Assembly: GCA_003152995.1 (NCBI GenBank)
Contig: PMBR01000131.1
Coordinates: 40,865-93,732 of the forward strand
Reading direction: 5' to 3'
DNA from: Chloroflexota bacterium
GTDB taxonomy: Bacteria > Chloroflexota > Limnocylindria > Limnocylindrales > CSP1-4
DNA: 52,868 nucleotides
In this document: piece by piece, positions 17,557 to 28,366 of the stretch
Numbering within the stretch: position 1 is the first letter of the stretch
Layout: each line of letters begins with the position of its first letter
Translations under genes and position numbers: made by a program
The notes under the pieces: generated by a model
What the model was told of the DNA's origin: nothing
The model's input: the letters and a program-made list of their open reading frames with translations, nothing else
Databases searched by the model: none

Positions 17557-18180
17557 ATGGCTGAACAGAACCGTCTCACGAAACCTAATCGCCCGTACCG
17601 CCTCCGGGCCCGCGCGGCGGCCATGGACCGGACACGCGAGCGCATCACGCACGCGGCGGTGGATCTGCACGGGACGGTCGGGCCGGCCGCCACCACGATG
17701 AGCGCGGTCGCCGAACGCGCCGGTGTCACGAGGGCAACGCTCTACCGCCACTTTCCGAACGAGGAGGCGCTCTTCACGGCGTGCAGCGCGGACTGGCTTG
17801 CAGCGAACCCTCGTCCGGACCCTGCGGGCTGGGCCGCTATCGTCGATCCTGCTAGCCGGCTCGGCGCCGCACTCGATGAGCTCTATGCCTACTACCGCTC
17901 GACCGAGCAGATGCGGTCGAATCTTCTCCGAGACATCGCCGCGATCCCAGAGCGTTTCCGCCCGGGCATCGTCGCGTTCCCGCCCACTACGGTCCAGGTC
18001 CTCGAAGCCGGCTGGCCTGGACTCTCAGAGGCCCACGTGCGGCACGCAGCCATCGGGCACGCGGTCGGGTTCGAGACATGGCGATCCCTGGCCAGAGAGG
18101 GGCTGACAGACGAGGAAGCCGCAGAGTTGATGGTCCGGTTCGTCACGTGTATCGGACCGGAGGAGGAGGGCAAGTCATAG
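17557..18180 (+). CDS. TetR-family transcriptional regulator
   Basis: The 207-residue product starts at ATG 17557 (a GTG at 17545 is in frame). The N-terminal helix-turn-helix is clear: ERITHAAVDLHGTVGPAATT followed by MSAVAERAGVTRATLYRHFP and NEEALF. The C-terminal ligand domain is helical and unassigned. TetR proteins usually repress adjacent divergent genes and release on ligand binding; the lipoprotein and cupin genes are the natural targets. The 78-bp spacer contains repeated CGTGAT elements near 17516-17530 but no perfect palindrome was found. Confidence 0.88.
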   Translation: MAEQNRLTKPNRPYRLRARAAAMDRTRERITHAAVDLHGTVGPAATTMSAVAERAGVTRATLYRHFPNEEALFTACSADWLAANPRPDPAGWAAIVDPASRLGAALDELYAYYRSTEQMRSNLLRDIAAIPERFRPGIVAFPPTTVQVLEAGWPGLSEAHVRHAAIGHAVGFETWRSLAREGLTDEEAAELMVRFVTCIGPEEEGKS

Positions 18181-18467
18181 GGTCGGGTCATCCGCAGTCA
18201 CCCTCGCACCACGCTCCGGCACGTCGGGCCGGAGGTCTTGCTCCGGTCGCCTGTCCCTTATCCCTCATTCACGCTCAGAACGACACGATGACCTGATCGT
18301 GCCGCGTTTGGCGCTTGGACCGATGCCTCCTTCGCACGGGACGACTCACACGCGACCCCCCGAGATGCGTGGCCTTGGCCGGCGGCAAGAACGTGACCAC
18401 GTTCATTGACTGACGGAGCGTCCAGCCTCGACGGGCCGCCGGGGGCCGTACCCTTCTGTGGCCGCCG
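18181..18467. other. Non-coding interval
   Basis: Nothing convincing was seen on either strand. The open frames crossing it lack start signals and have inconsistent codon use. Confidence 0.4.
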
Positions 18468-18683
18468 TCAGACGTCGCCCAGGATCTCCGGCGCCGCGTC
18501 AGGATTGCGCTTCCCCGTGCCCGGCGGGTCGTCGAGCCGGTCGCTCTCCTCCCAGGCCGGTTCGCCGGTCTCCTGATGCCGCTCACGACCCGCCTCGCGT
18601 CGCTCGTGGCGCGGTGGCGGCTCCGCTGCCGACGCATCCGGCGCGCCCGTCAGGGTTCGCTTGATCCAGGACAGCAGCGACAC
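18468..18683 (-). CDS. Small charged protein with short amphipathic N-terminus
   Basis: The GTG at 18683 has GGAGGAGACCCTG just upstream, a much better site than any start in the longer open frame. The 71-residue product begins with an amphipathic or membrane-touching helix (VSLLSWIKRTLTG) followed by a long hydrophilic tail dense in Glu, Arg and Pro. No family was recognised. The ribosome site is the strongest evidence. Confidence 0.5.
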   Translation of the reverse strand: MSLLSWIKRTLTGAPDASAAEPPPRHERREAGRERHQETGEPAWEESDRLDDPPGTGKRNPDAAPEILGDV

Positions 18684-18859
18684 CAGGGTCTCCTCCGCGA
18701 CGATCGAACGGCGTGGCTCGACCCCGATTGTAAGTCTCCGCGGCAACCGCCCGCCGCCAGCTTCGACTGGCCGACGGGAGCCGTTTGTCGTGACCTTCAG
18801 CCTGTACCCGTGCATCCCGTGCGTTGACGCTGAGCCTCGTCAGAGGCCCGTATCACCCT

Positions 18860-18997
18860 GTGAACATCACCTACGAGGATGTCAAACGGGCCGCGGATGC
18901 CAATCGCATGACCGTTGATGCGACCCTCGCCATGATCGCCAAGACGGCCGACAAGGATCGCGGAGACCATCCGCAGGAGTATGCAGCGAAGAAGTAG
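18860..18997 (+). CDS. 45-residue hypothetical protein
   Basis: GTG at 18860; the product reads VNITYEDVKRAADANRMTVD and continues with a second helix to YAAKK before TAG at 18995-18997. Two amphipathic helices and a charged tail look protein-like, but the ribosome site is weak. Classed as a possible small gene only. Confidence 0.35.
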   Translation: MNITYEDVKRAADANRMTVDATLAMIAKTADKDRGDHPQEYAAKK

Positions 18998-19304
18998 GTC
19001 CGGCCTCTCGGCCGGGGCGCTTCTGTCCGCAATCGCAACATCTGCTCATGGTGATCAGGCGCTATCCGCGGCGGGTCGACTGCCCTCCTGATCGCGCCTT
19101 CGGACGTCCGGGCGCTCTCTATCTGTCTGTTTCGGAATCGACCGCGACTACTTGGGCTCACCGTGGACTTCTCTTAGCACGGCCAAACGCTCGTTCAACA
19201 CCTCAAGCTGTTCGAAGGAAACCCAGACAGCGCTTGAGCCGTGTGCCGCGATCTTGGCGAATATCGCGAGGCAGGTTGCCCGACAGAGAGGCCGAGCCGC
19301 GCGG
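18998..19304. other. Interval of about 300 bp without a supported gene
   Basis: A minus-strand frame ends at 19148 with a protein-like tail (FEQLEVLNERLAVLREVHG) but its start would lie inside the kinase gene with no ribosome site. It may be a decayed short gene downstream of the kinase. Confidence 0.35.
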
Positions 19305-22262
<2,958 letters not shown>

Positions 22263-22612
22263 CTGAACGGACCCTTAACCATCTTGTTCTTTGGCGTCGG
22301 TGGTTGAGTTCGGCCATGCCGAGCGCTCGCCCGGGACCGTCGGAAGCCCGGGAAGAAGGAGCGTCATCGGAGCCGGGCCCAGTGGCCGGACCAGAGCCTC
22401 GCGCGAAATGGGTGAGCCGTCGTGGGACTGAACCACAGCTGCGAGTGGCTTCACGGAACCATGCTGCTCTCTCATCAGTACAACCCGTGCTCGCAACGGT
22501 ACTTGGCGCGGTGACGGGGCAACATAGGCCACTTGGGTAGCCTTCGGGCGTACCCAGCCCAGCGCCTGTACTCTCCTGTTGGCGCAGGCCGAAGGTCACG
22601 GACGTCCTTTCC
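22263..22612. other. Interval between the kinase and the element remnant
   Basis: No supported gene. It carries the kinase leader (TTAAGGG near the start) and, towards 22550-22612, the left junction of the element remnant. No direct repeat marking the boundary was recognised by eye. Confidence 0.4.
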
Positions 22613-23062
22613 AAGAGAGCTACAGCCGGATGTTGTGGCCGCTGTTCCGCGACCTCGGCAAGACTCCGCATCGAGTCAAGCCGGCTGACGTCCTCGCCTG
22701 GGTCCATGGCATCGGCCGCTCTGGCCGGACACCATCAGCCACGACGGTCGGCGCCCGGATAGCCTGCCTGTCGAGCTACTTCCGGTTCCTGATCAGGATG
22801 GGCTTGGTCGTCTCGAACCCCTGCGACGCCGTCGAGCGACCGAGAGCCATCCAGTCAGTCGCCCGCGGATACAGCGCGAATGAGGTCCGTCGGCTTCTGG
22901 CCGTTGTCCCGGACAGTGTTGCCGGTCGGCGCGACCGCGCCATTCTGCTGACACTGGTCCTGACTGGACGACGGAGGGCCGAGGTGATCTCGCTTCGCGC
23001 AGGGGATCTCAGCCTCGAAGGCGAGACTTGCTTATACGCCTACCGGGGCAAGGGCGGCAAGA
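22613..23062 (+). pseudogene. Tyrosine integrase, central fragment (5' and 3' ends lost)
   Basis: From ESYSRMLWPL onward the translation follows the intact integrase at 41869-42804 almost residue by residue: RVKPADVLAWVHGIG, RTPSATTVGARIACLSS, RGYSANEVRRLL, and LTLVLTGRRRAEVI with the first catalytic Arg. It then reads YRGKGGK and stops matching exactly after DNA corresponding to 42430. The first 38 or so residues are also unrelated to the intact copy. The His-Arg, His and Tyr catalytic residues are missing, so it cannot recombine. An open frame continues to 23139 only by reading the fused recombinase sequence out of frame. Confidence 0.9.
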
Positions 23063-23221
23063 CTCACCCCGGCCGTCTATGCCCACGGCCTGGCACTGGC
23101 GTTGCCCGAAAATGTTGCAATGGCGCGCCCGACAAGTGATGGACACGCGTTTGCAACCGACCGCATCCCAATCGAGGGCCTTTGTGAGTGGCTGGCCGCG
23201 GCAACGGCCAGGTCGGCATGA
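23063..23221 (+). pseudogene. 3'-terminal fragment of a large serine recombinase
   Basis: From CTCACCCC at 23063 the frame reads LTPAVYAHGLALALPE... to RSA and TGA, matching the last 53 residues of the recombinase at 50876-52414 (LTPAAYAHGLALALPE... KSA). The frame is intact to its stop, which overlaps the methyltransferase ATG by 4 nt as in the full copy. There is no start or catalytic domain. It joins the integrase fragment without a gap, corresponding to 42430 next to 52256 in the complete element. Confidence 0.9.
23114..23157. repeat. Inverted repeat before the ParB-methyltransferase gene, copy 1
   Basis: Left arm GTTGCAA (23114-23120) pairs with TTGCAAC (23151-23157), and CGCG (23124-23127) with CGCG (23146-23149), enclosing an 18-nt loop. 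The homologous place at 52307-52350 also pairs, with a swapped base pair. It lies 60 bp before the methyltransferase ATG. Confidence 0.7.
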
Positions 23222-24450
23222 ACGCCCTCCGCATGCTCACCGTCGAGCAGATACCGATCGACCAGCTCCGGCCTGACCCGGCCAACCCCCGACGGATCGG
23301 CGACGAGGAACTCGAGTCGCTCACCCGCAGCCTGCGCCAGTTCGGCTTTGTCCAGCCGGTCCTCGCGCGCAAGGAAGACGGCACGGTCATCGGCGGCCAC
23401 CAGCGTCTCCTGGCCGCCAGACGCCTCGGACTCACCACCGTGCCAGTCACGTACCTCGACCTGAGCGTCGAACAGGCCCGCCTGCTCAACCTCGCCCTCA
23501 ACAAGATCTCGGGCTCCTGGGACGACCAGCTCCTGGCCCGGCTCCTGGCCGACCTGCAGGCCAGCCCGAACATCGACTTGACGCTCTCGGGGTTCGGCGA
23601 GGACGAGATCCGCGATCTGCTGCGGAGCCTGGAGACCCGCGAGAAGAAGGAGCGAGTCGAGGACTTCGACCTCGACTCCGCACTAGAGGACGCAACCCGG
23701 ACTCCGCGCTCCAAGCCCGGCGACCTCTGGGCCCTCGGCGAGCATCGGCTCCTGTGCGGGGACGCCACCAGGCCCGAGGACGTCGAGCGGGTGCTCGCCG
23801 GCAAGCAGGCCGCTATGGCCTTCACCGATCCGCCATACAACGTCAGCCTCGGCGACCACGGTGGCCAGCAGCGAGGAAGCAGGAAGCGTCGGATCGCCAA
23901 CGACTCCATGGACCCGATCGCCTGGGAAGTATTCGTCCGAGCCTGGGGACGAACCCTGCTCGCGGGCGTGGACGGCGCGATCTACGTCTGCATGAGCAGC
24001 AAGGAGATGCCGCTGGTCTCGCGGGTCCTCGCAGAGGAAGGCGGCCACTGGAGCGACACGATCATCTGGCACAAGGATCGCTTCGTCCTCGGTCGTGCTG
24101 ACTACCAGCGGGCATACGAACCGATCTGGTTCGGCTGGCGAGAAGGTGCAAGCCACCACTGGTGCGGAGATCGCGATCAGGACGACGTCTGGGAGATCAA
24201 TCGACCATCCGATGCACCGCTGCACCCGACGATGAAGCCGTTGCCGTTGATGGAGCGCGCGATTGCCAATAGCAGCAAAGCCGGCGACCTGGTGCTGGAC
24301 CTCTTCGCCGGCTCAGGCAGCACCCTCATCGCCTGCGAGCGGACCGGCCGGCGGTGTGCGGCCCTCGAACTAGATCCTCGCTATGTAGACGTAGTGCTGG
24401 CCCGCTTCGAGAGGTTCAGCGGCCAGACTGCGGAGCGGCTCGATGGCTAG
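23218..24450 (+). CDS. ParB-domain / DNA methyltransferase fusion
   Basis: ATG at 23218 overlaps the preceding stop (ATGA); this start matches the second copy at 52411. The 410-residue product has an N-terminal ParB/sulfiredoxin-fold domain (residues ~8-140: IPIDQLRPDPANPR, FVQPVLARK, VIGGHQR). A C-terminal N4/N6 methyltransferase follows with DPPY at 204-207 before FAGSG at 363-367, an order typical of the beta group. It would transfer methyl from S-adenosylmethionine to adenine or cytosine at an unknown site. Such fusions are common in phages and integrative elements. All core motifs are intact, although the element around it is deleted. It overlaps the next gene by 8 bp. Confidence 0.92.
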   Translation: MNALRMLTVEQIPIDQLRPDPANPRRIGDEELESLTRSLRQFGFVQPVLARKEDGTVIGGHQRLLAARRLGLTTVPVTYLDLSVEQARLLNLALNKISGSWDDQLLARLLADLQASPNIDLTLSGFGEDEIRDLLRSLETREKKERVEDFDLDSALEDATRTPRSKPGDLWALGEHRLLCGDATRPEDVERVLAGKQAAMAFTDPPYNVSLGDHGGQQRGSRKRRIANDSMDPIAWEVFVRAWGRTLLAGVDGAIYVCMSSKEMPLVSRVLAEEGGHWSDTIIWHKDRFVLGRADYQRAYEPIWFGWREGASHHWCGDRDQDDVWEINRPSDAPLHPTMKPLPLMERAIANSSKAGDLVLDLFAGSGSTLIACERTGRRCAALELDPRYVDVVLARFERFSGQTAERLDG

Positions 24451-24844
24451 ACGAGTATCGCCACCCAAGCCGGCGTCGGGCGCCACCGTGGCTCGTGTGC
24501 GACGATCGAGATCCAAGTCGGCCAATCAGGCGACTCGCGCTCTGCTTGCGAGCGTGGACGCCCTTGGCGCCAAGGTTGCCCTCCAGGGCGCAGACCGCAA
24601 CGACACGACCGGCTGGGCGCTCCGCTACCTCGAGTCGAGCCGACCGACGAGCGTCCTAGCACCCGCTCCCCTGAGCGCGGAAGACAAGACCAAGATGGTC
24701 TATGTCCAGGCCGATCAGTTGGTGGGCGTGATCAGAGCCGTGCTGGAGGGGCTCAACCTGTCGGACGCCGACTACACCCGCGGCATCGACCTCGCGATCA
24801 AGGAGCTTCGGGCTGCCTCCTCGCAAGGCTGGGAGCCGCTGTGA
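24443..24844 (+). CDS. Element protein, unknown function
   Basis: A 133-residue product starting at an ATG that overlaps the methyltransferase end by 8 bp. The first ~35 residues are basic (many Arg, Lys, Ser), the remainder acidic and helical, with QADQLVGVIRAVLEGLNLSD near the C-terminus. No motif was recognised. Its place directly after the methyltransferase suggests it belongs to the element core. Confidence 0.7.
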   Translation: MARRVSPPKPASGATVARVRRSRSKSANQATRALLASVDALGAKVALQGADRNDTTGWALRYLESSRPTSVLAPAPLSAEDKTKMVYVQADQLVGVIRAVLEGLNLSDADYTRGIDLAIKELRAASSQGWEPL

Positions 24845-24920
24845 GCAGGCTTCCTCTCCCCTGTCAAATCCGACACTATGGCGAGATATCGGGCACTCGG
24901 CGGTATACCAGAGGTAAACG

Positions 24921-25340
24921 ATGGTAAACCGCGGCTGCACTTACGAGATGCTCGACGGCCTCCTGTGTCAGGCTCCAGCGCTGCGCGGCAAGGCGCTCTG
25001 CTACTGGCACGAACCCGACGCATCCGACGCGGCGCAGGAGGCTCGGCGGGTCGGAGGCCACCATCGGCGCAAGGCCCGAAGCGTCGCGACCATCTACGAC
25101 TTCGCAGGGTTGCGCACCGTCGAGAGCGCCCAGCGACTGCTGGAGACCGCGGCCATTGAGACGTTGGCCTTGGAGAACTCGATCCAGCGCAACCGCACCC
25201 TCATCAGCGCCGCAGCCGGTGCCGGCAAGCTCATCGAGGCAGGCGATCTAGCAGACCGACTGACCGCCGTTGAAGCCGCCGTTGGCCCCAAGGTCCATCC
25301 CGAAGGCGATGCCGCCTTCCCCGAGGAGCCAGCTCGATGA
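24921..25340 (+). CDS. Element protein with Cys/His cluster
   Basis: ATG at 24921 after GAGGTAAACG. The 139-residue product opens with CTYEMLDGLLCQAPALRGKA then LCYWHEP: a C-x9-C-x10-C-x2-H arrangement, likely zinc-binding, of a type often found in small proteins of phages and integrative elements. A long helix follows (TVESAQRLLETAAIETLALE) and an acidic tail. The stop overlaps the next start (ATGA). The role is unknown; nucleic-acid or protein binding through the zinc cluster is an inference. Confidence 0.7.
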   Translation: MVNRGCTYEMLDGLLCQAPALRGKALCYWHEPDASDAAQEARRVGGHHRRKARSVATIYDFAGLRTVESAQRLLETAAIETLALENSIQRNRTLISAAAGAGKLIEAGDLADRLTAVEAAVGPKVHPEGDAAFPEEPAR

Positions 25341-26122
25341 CCCTGAAGCGACGCCTCGACTCCCTTGAGACCTCACTGTCCCCCACCCAGCTTGTCCTGC
25401 GCTGGCTGGCCGAGGCTCATGCCTACGGCGACCTCGTCCCCTACTTGAACTCCCTCCTCGCCCAGGACCCGCCGGTGGCTCCTCTAGATCGTCTAGCCCG
25501 GGAGGCGGTCCAGGGGGCTAGGACTGCAATGCGCGGCAAGCGTCCCGAGCTTGTCGATGCCGCGGTCCGGAGCGCCCTGCGCGAGACCGTCTTTCGGTTC
25601 GAGCTGGTGATGCGCATCAACGTGACCGCGCACGAGTTGCTGGAGCGTGAGGCCTTGATCGATGCCGCCCTGTCAGCCAACCTCGCCCTGGCGTTCAAGG
25701 ACGATGACCAGCGGGCCGACCAGAGACGCCTGGAGCACCTGGCGACACTGCGCGATCTGATCTGCGTCCAGGTTGACGAGCTATTGGCCAGCGGGGAAGC
25801 GCGCACGCTTGCGGAGGGGCGCTACCTCGACGGCCATGGCGCGCTCTTCCCTGCCGTCGCAGCGGCCTGGGATGAGCAGGTCCACAGCACGCAGCTGATC
25901 GCGGCCCTGGCAGTCCGTATGGCCGAACTCGACGGCGCCCAGGCCGCTCCTACTCCGGACCCTGAGGTGCTGTCCCGGCGGACGACGGAACTTGTAGCCG
26001 ATCTCGTCGAACCTGCGAAGTCCGAGGCGCTCGACAAGCTCGGGGAGGGCCGGCGGTCGCTGGACATCGCCAACGCCTGGGTGCGGCGCAAGCTGCGCCA
26101 GGTTCCGCAGCCCGAGCCGTGA
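25337..26122 (+). CDS. Element protein, helical, unknown function
   Basis: ATG at 25337 overlaps the previous stop by 4 nt. The 261-residue product is almost entirely helical, with no signal peptide, no Cys cluster and no recognised motif. Segments such as VFRFELVMRINVTAHELLER and LATLRDLICVQVDELLASGE suggest a coiled or bundled fold. It shares the chain of overlaps with the preceding two genes, so it is translated with them. The next frame also begins with a 4-nt overlap (GTGA at 26119) but is cut short by the element end. Confidence 0.7.
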   Translation: MTLKRRLDSLETSLSPTQLVLRWLAEAHAYGDLVPYLNSLLAQDPPVAPLDRLAREAVQGARTAMRGKRPELVDAAVRSALRETVFRFELVMRINVTAHELLEREALIDAALSANLALAFKDDDQRADQRRLEHLATLRDLICVQVDELLASGEARTLAEGRYLDGHGALFPAVAAAWDEQVHSTQLIAALAVRMAELDGAQAAPTPDPEVLSRRTTELVADLVEPAKSEALDKLGEGRRSLDIANAWVRRKLRQVPQPEP

Positions 26123-26325
26123 ACGCCGTCACCATGGAACGATCGCCACACGGAAGAATGGGCAGATCGAGAGACCGGCAGTGGCACCTCTCATGGAGGC
26201 CGAGCCTAGCGTGTCCAGTCATCGCGTCGTCCCGTGGCCTTGCCAAGCGGCGATGGGAACTCCAGGCGGACAGCCGCGGGATTGATCGTGGTCACAATTC
26301 GGCCCGTGGCGAGCAAACTCCGGAA
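26119..26325 (+). other. Truncated next element gene and probable right junction
   Basis: A GTG at 26119 overlaps the stop at 26122, continuing the coupled pattern. The frame is open for ~57 codons and then runs into the antisense of the Kelch gene ending at 26326. The simplest reading is a gene cut at the right edge of the element remnant near 26290-26325. The protein is not recognisable. Confidence 0.35.
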
Positions 26326-27561
26326 TTACGGCCAGTACAGATCAGCGGACACCGTTCCCAAACCCGAGTGGTAGACAACGAGGACGCGCCCGTCGGCCAA
26401 GAGGATCGCCGTCCCATACTCAGACCCGGCCGCCATCGGCCCGGTCGGTGCGAATCGACCGGTGGTTGGGTCGTACAGGTCCGCTGAAGCAATGGGGTCG
26501 CCATTCTCATCCGAACCGTCGGCGACGAGAACGCGGCCGTCGCGGAGCCGAGTGGCCGTGTGGCCTGTGCGAGGAACCGACATCGATCCGGTCTTTGTGA
26601 ACCTGCCGGTGGCCGGGTCGTACAGCTCCGCGGAAACAAGGAAGCCGCCATCCGCGTCGCGGCCGCCGGCGACAAGGACCTCGCCATTGATCAGAAGGGT
26701 CGCGCTCGCGCCGACGCGCGGGGTCGTCATGGACCCCGTGCGGGTCCACTTCCCGCTCGTGGGGTCGTACAGCTCAGCCGACGCGAAGACGTAGCCGCCG
26801 GCCTCGCCCCCATCGTCGCCGCCGGCGACGAGGACACGTCCGTCGCGAAGCAGCGTCGCCGTCTCGCCATGGCGCGCAGTCCTCATGGAGTCGGCCCGGG
26901 TGAACTTCCCCGTGGCCGGATCGTAGATGTCGGCCAACGGAGTGGCGCCACGAGGCAGAGCGTACCCACCCACGCAAAGCAGGCGCCCATCGGGCAGGAG
27001 AACGGCCGCGTCTGGTCTGTGAGACCCAGGTTCCGCAGCGGCGAGAGTGAACTCACCAGTCGAAGGGTCGTAGAGCTGCGCATTGAAATCGTTGAACGTC
27101 AGGACACGTCCATCTTGGAGCGCAATCGACAGGTTTGGACCGTAGGGCACGTCGTAGGGGAGCGGAGACCCGGTGCTCCGGAACTGCCCCGTGGCCGGGT
27201 CTAGCAGCGCCGCTGCGCCCTCGCCAATCACGATAACCTCGCCATCGTTAAGCAACGCGGCCGTATCCACGAGGTTGGGGAGGTCCGTCTGTCCAGAGGC
27301 GGTGAACGTGCCCGGCCTGCCGGTGGGTGTGGGCGTGCTTGAAGGTGCGACCACTGGTGTGGCCACGGGCGAGGGCAGCGACGGAAAGGGTGGACGCGCG
27401 GTCGGGCTCGCCAGAGGTTCAGGCGACAATGTCGGAACCGAGCCGTTGCAGCCGGCTACGACTATCGCAAGACAGAGGAGTGGCCCGGCGCCTCGGTTCG
27501 ATCCCACGTGCCTGAGTGACCGGCTGCGGCCGTCGTGTTGTCTCCCGCTCAATGCCAGCAT
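26326..27561 (-). CDS. Kelch-repeat lipoprotein
   Basis: ATG at 27561 is used; TTG codons at 27570 (after GAGGGG) and 27591 are alternatives. The N-terminus leads to LLCLAIVVAGC, a lipobox, so the protein is a surface lipoprotein. A Ser/Pro/Thr-rich linker precedes a beta propeller of about six Kelch-like blades with the pattern LYDPATGKFTRTGSM...R.GHTATLL.DGRVLVAGG. Such propellers bind proteins or glycans, and galactose-oxidase relatives use the same fold, but no copper ligands were recognised. It lies just outside the element remnant and converges with it. Confidence 0.85.
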   Translation of the reverse strand: MLALSGRQHDGRSRSLRHVGSNRGAGPLLCLAIVVAGCNGSVPTLSPEPLASPTARPPFPSLPSPVATPVVAPSSTPTPTGRPGTFTASGQTDLPNLVDTAALLNDGEVIVIGEGAAALLDPATGQFRSTGSPLPYDVPYGPNLSIALQDGRVLTFNDFNAQLYDPSTGEFTLAAAEPGSHRPDAAVLLPDGRLLCVGGYALPRGATPLADIYDPATGKFTRADSMRTARHGETATLLRDGRVLVAGGDDGGEAGGYVFASAELYDPTSGKWTRTGSMTTPRVGASATLLINGEVLVAGGRDADGGFLVSAELYDPATGRFTKTGSMSVPRTGHTATRLRDGRVLVADGSDENGDPIASADLYDPTTGRFAPTGPMAAGSEYGTAILLADGRVLVVYHSGLGTVSADLYWP

Positions 27562-27922
27562 GTTCGTCAAGGACGACCCCTCGCCTTCCAAGTGATCTCG
27601 GCCTACGAGTTCTGAACCGCCCTGGGTCCCGCGGAGCCTCTCGATCTTGAATCAGGCGGCGGCGGTTGCTTCTAGTTGACCACGATAGGCCTGCATGAAC
27701 TCGGCCGGAGCGACGTCTCCGTGGCGCCTCCGACACGATGACCTTCTTGTGGCCCCGCCCCCGATCGACCGATGTGCGGATCTCACCGGTTTTCGCCACC
27801 TGATTCCACGCGAATTCGCCGCGCGTTTTGCGGGTCTTGGCCGCGCGACTAAGGCCTGCACAACGATACCGTCTGGGTGGGGCCAGATCTGATGACGGTG
27901 GGGCCGAATTCCCATCGAGCGG

Positions 27923-28235
27923 CTAGCTTCGCCGATCGGGTGTCCGGGTCTCCCACTGGCACGAGCGTACAAGTGGGCCAGGCCTGACTACCCACAGGGC
28001 AAAGAGAGGCAATGTTCCGCTGTATGTCGCGAACAAGGTGACTGGGTGTCGGCGGGGCGTCTTTCTCCCCATGGGCTTGGGCTGCGCCGGGTCGTTGATA
28101 AAGAAGTCATTCCCGCTCAGGCCCGTGACCACGACGAAGTGCTGCTGGTTCTTGTTCAAGTAGAGCTTGGCGATCAGTGGGTAGCCCTGAGCTATCACCG
28201 CTCGAATGCTCGGTATGAGAGCCTGGACGTGCCTA
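27923..28235 (-). pseudogene. C39-like peptidase, C-terminal fragment
   Basis: The minus-strand translation includes IRAVIAQGYPLIAKLYLNKN followed by QQHFVVVTGLSGNDFFINDP, the His-containing second half of Peptidase_C39-like domains (the catalytic His in QHFVVVTG and the Asp in NDP). The first half with the catalytic Cys is missing; upstream the frame is composition-poor and overlaps the foldase leader. It is therefore a truncated relic of an exported cysteine-peptidase-like protein. Confidence 0.65.
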
Positions 28236-28366
28236 TCACTCCATCGCGTTCGCATCGGCCGCCCTGCCCGGACCCCCGGCTGATTGGCTTCGCTCGCGGG
28301 GCCCTGACGTGCCCCCGGTCGGCTCGGTATCCTGTCGGGGCTGACCAAGGCGAGGGACAAGAGGGC

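Noticed and set aside
22263..22612. tRNA gene as integration target of the element remnant
   Set aside because: No cloverleaf or T-loop signature was seen here or upstream of 41869.
27652..27972. Minus-strand frame ending in a tail resembling a transposase end
   Set aside because: No transposase motif or terminal inverted repeats could be identified; the frame is Arg-rich noise for most of its length.
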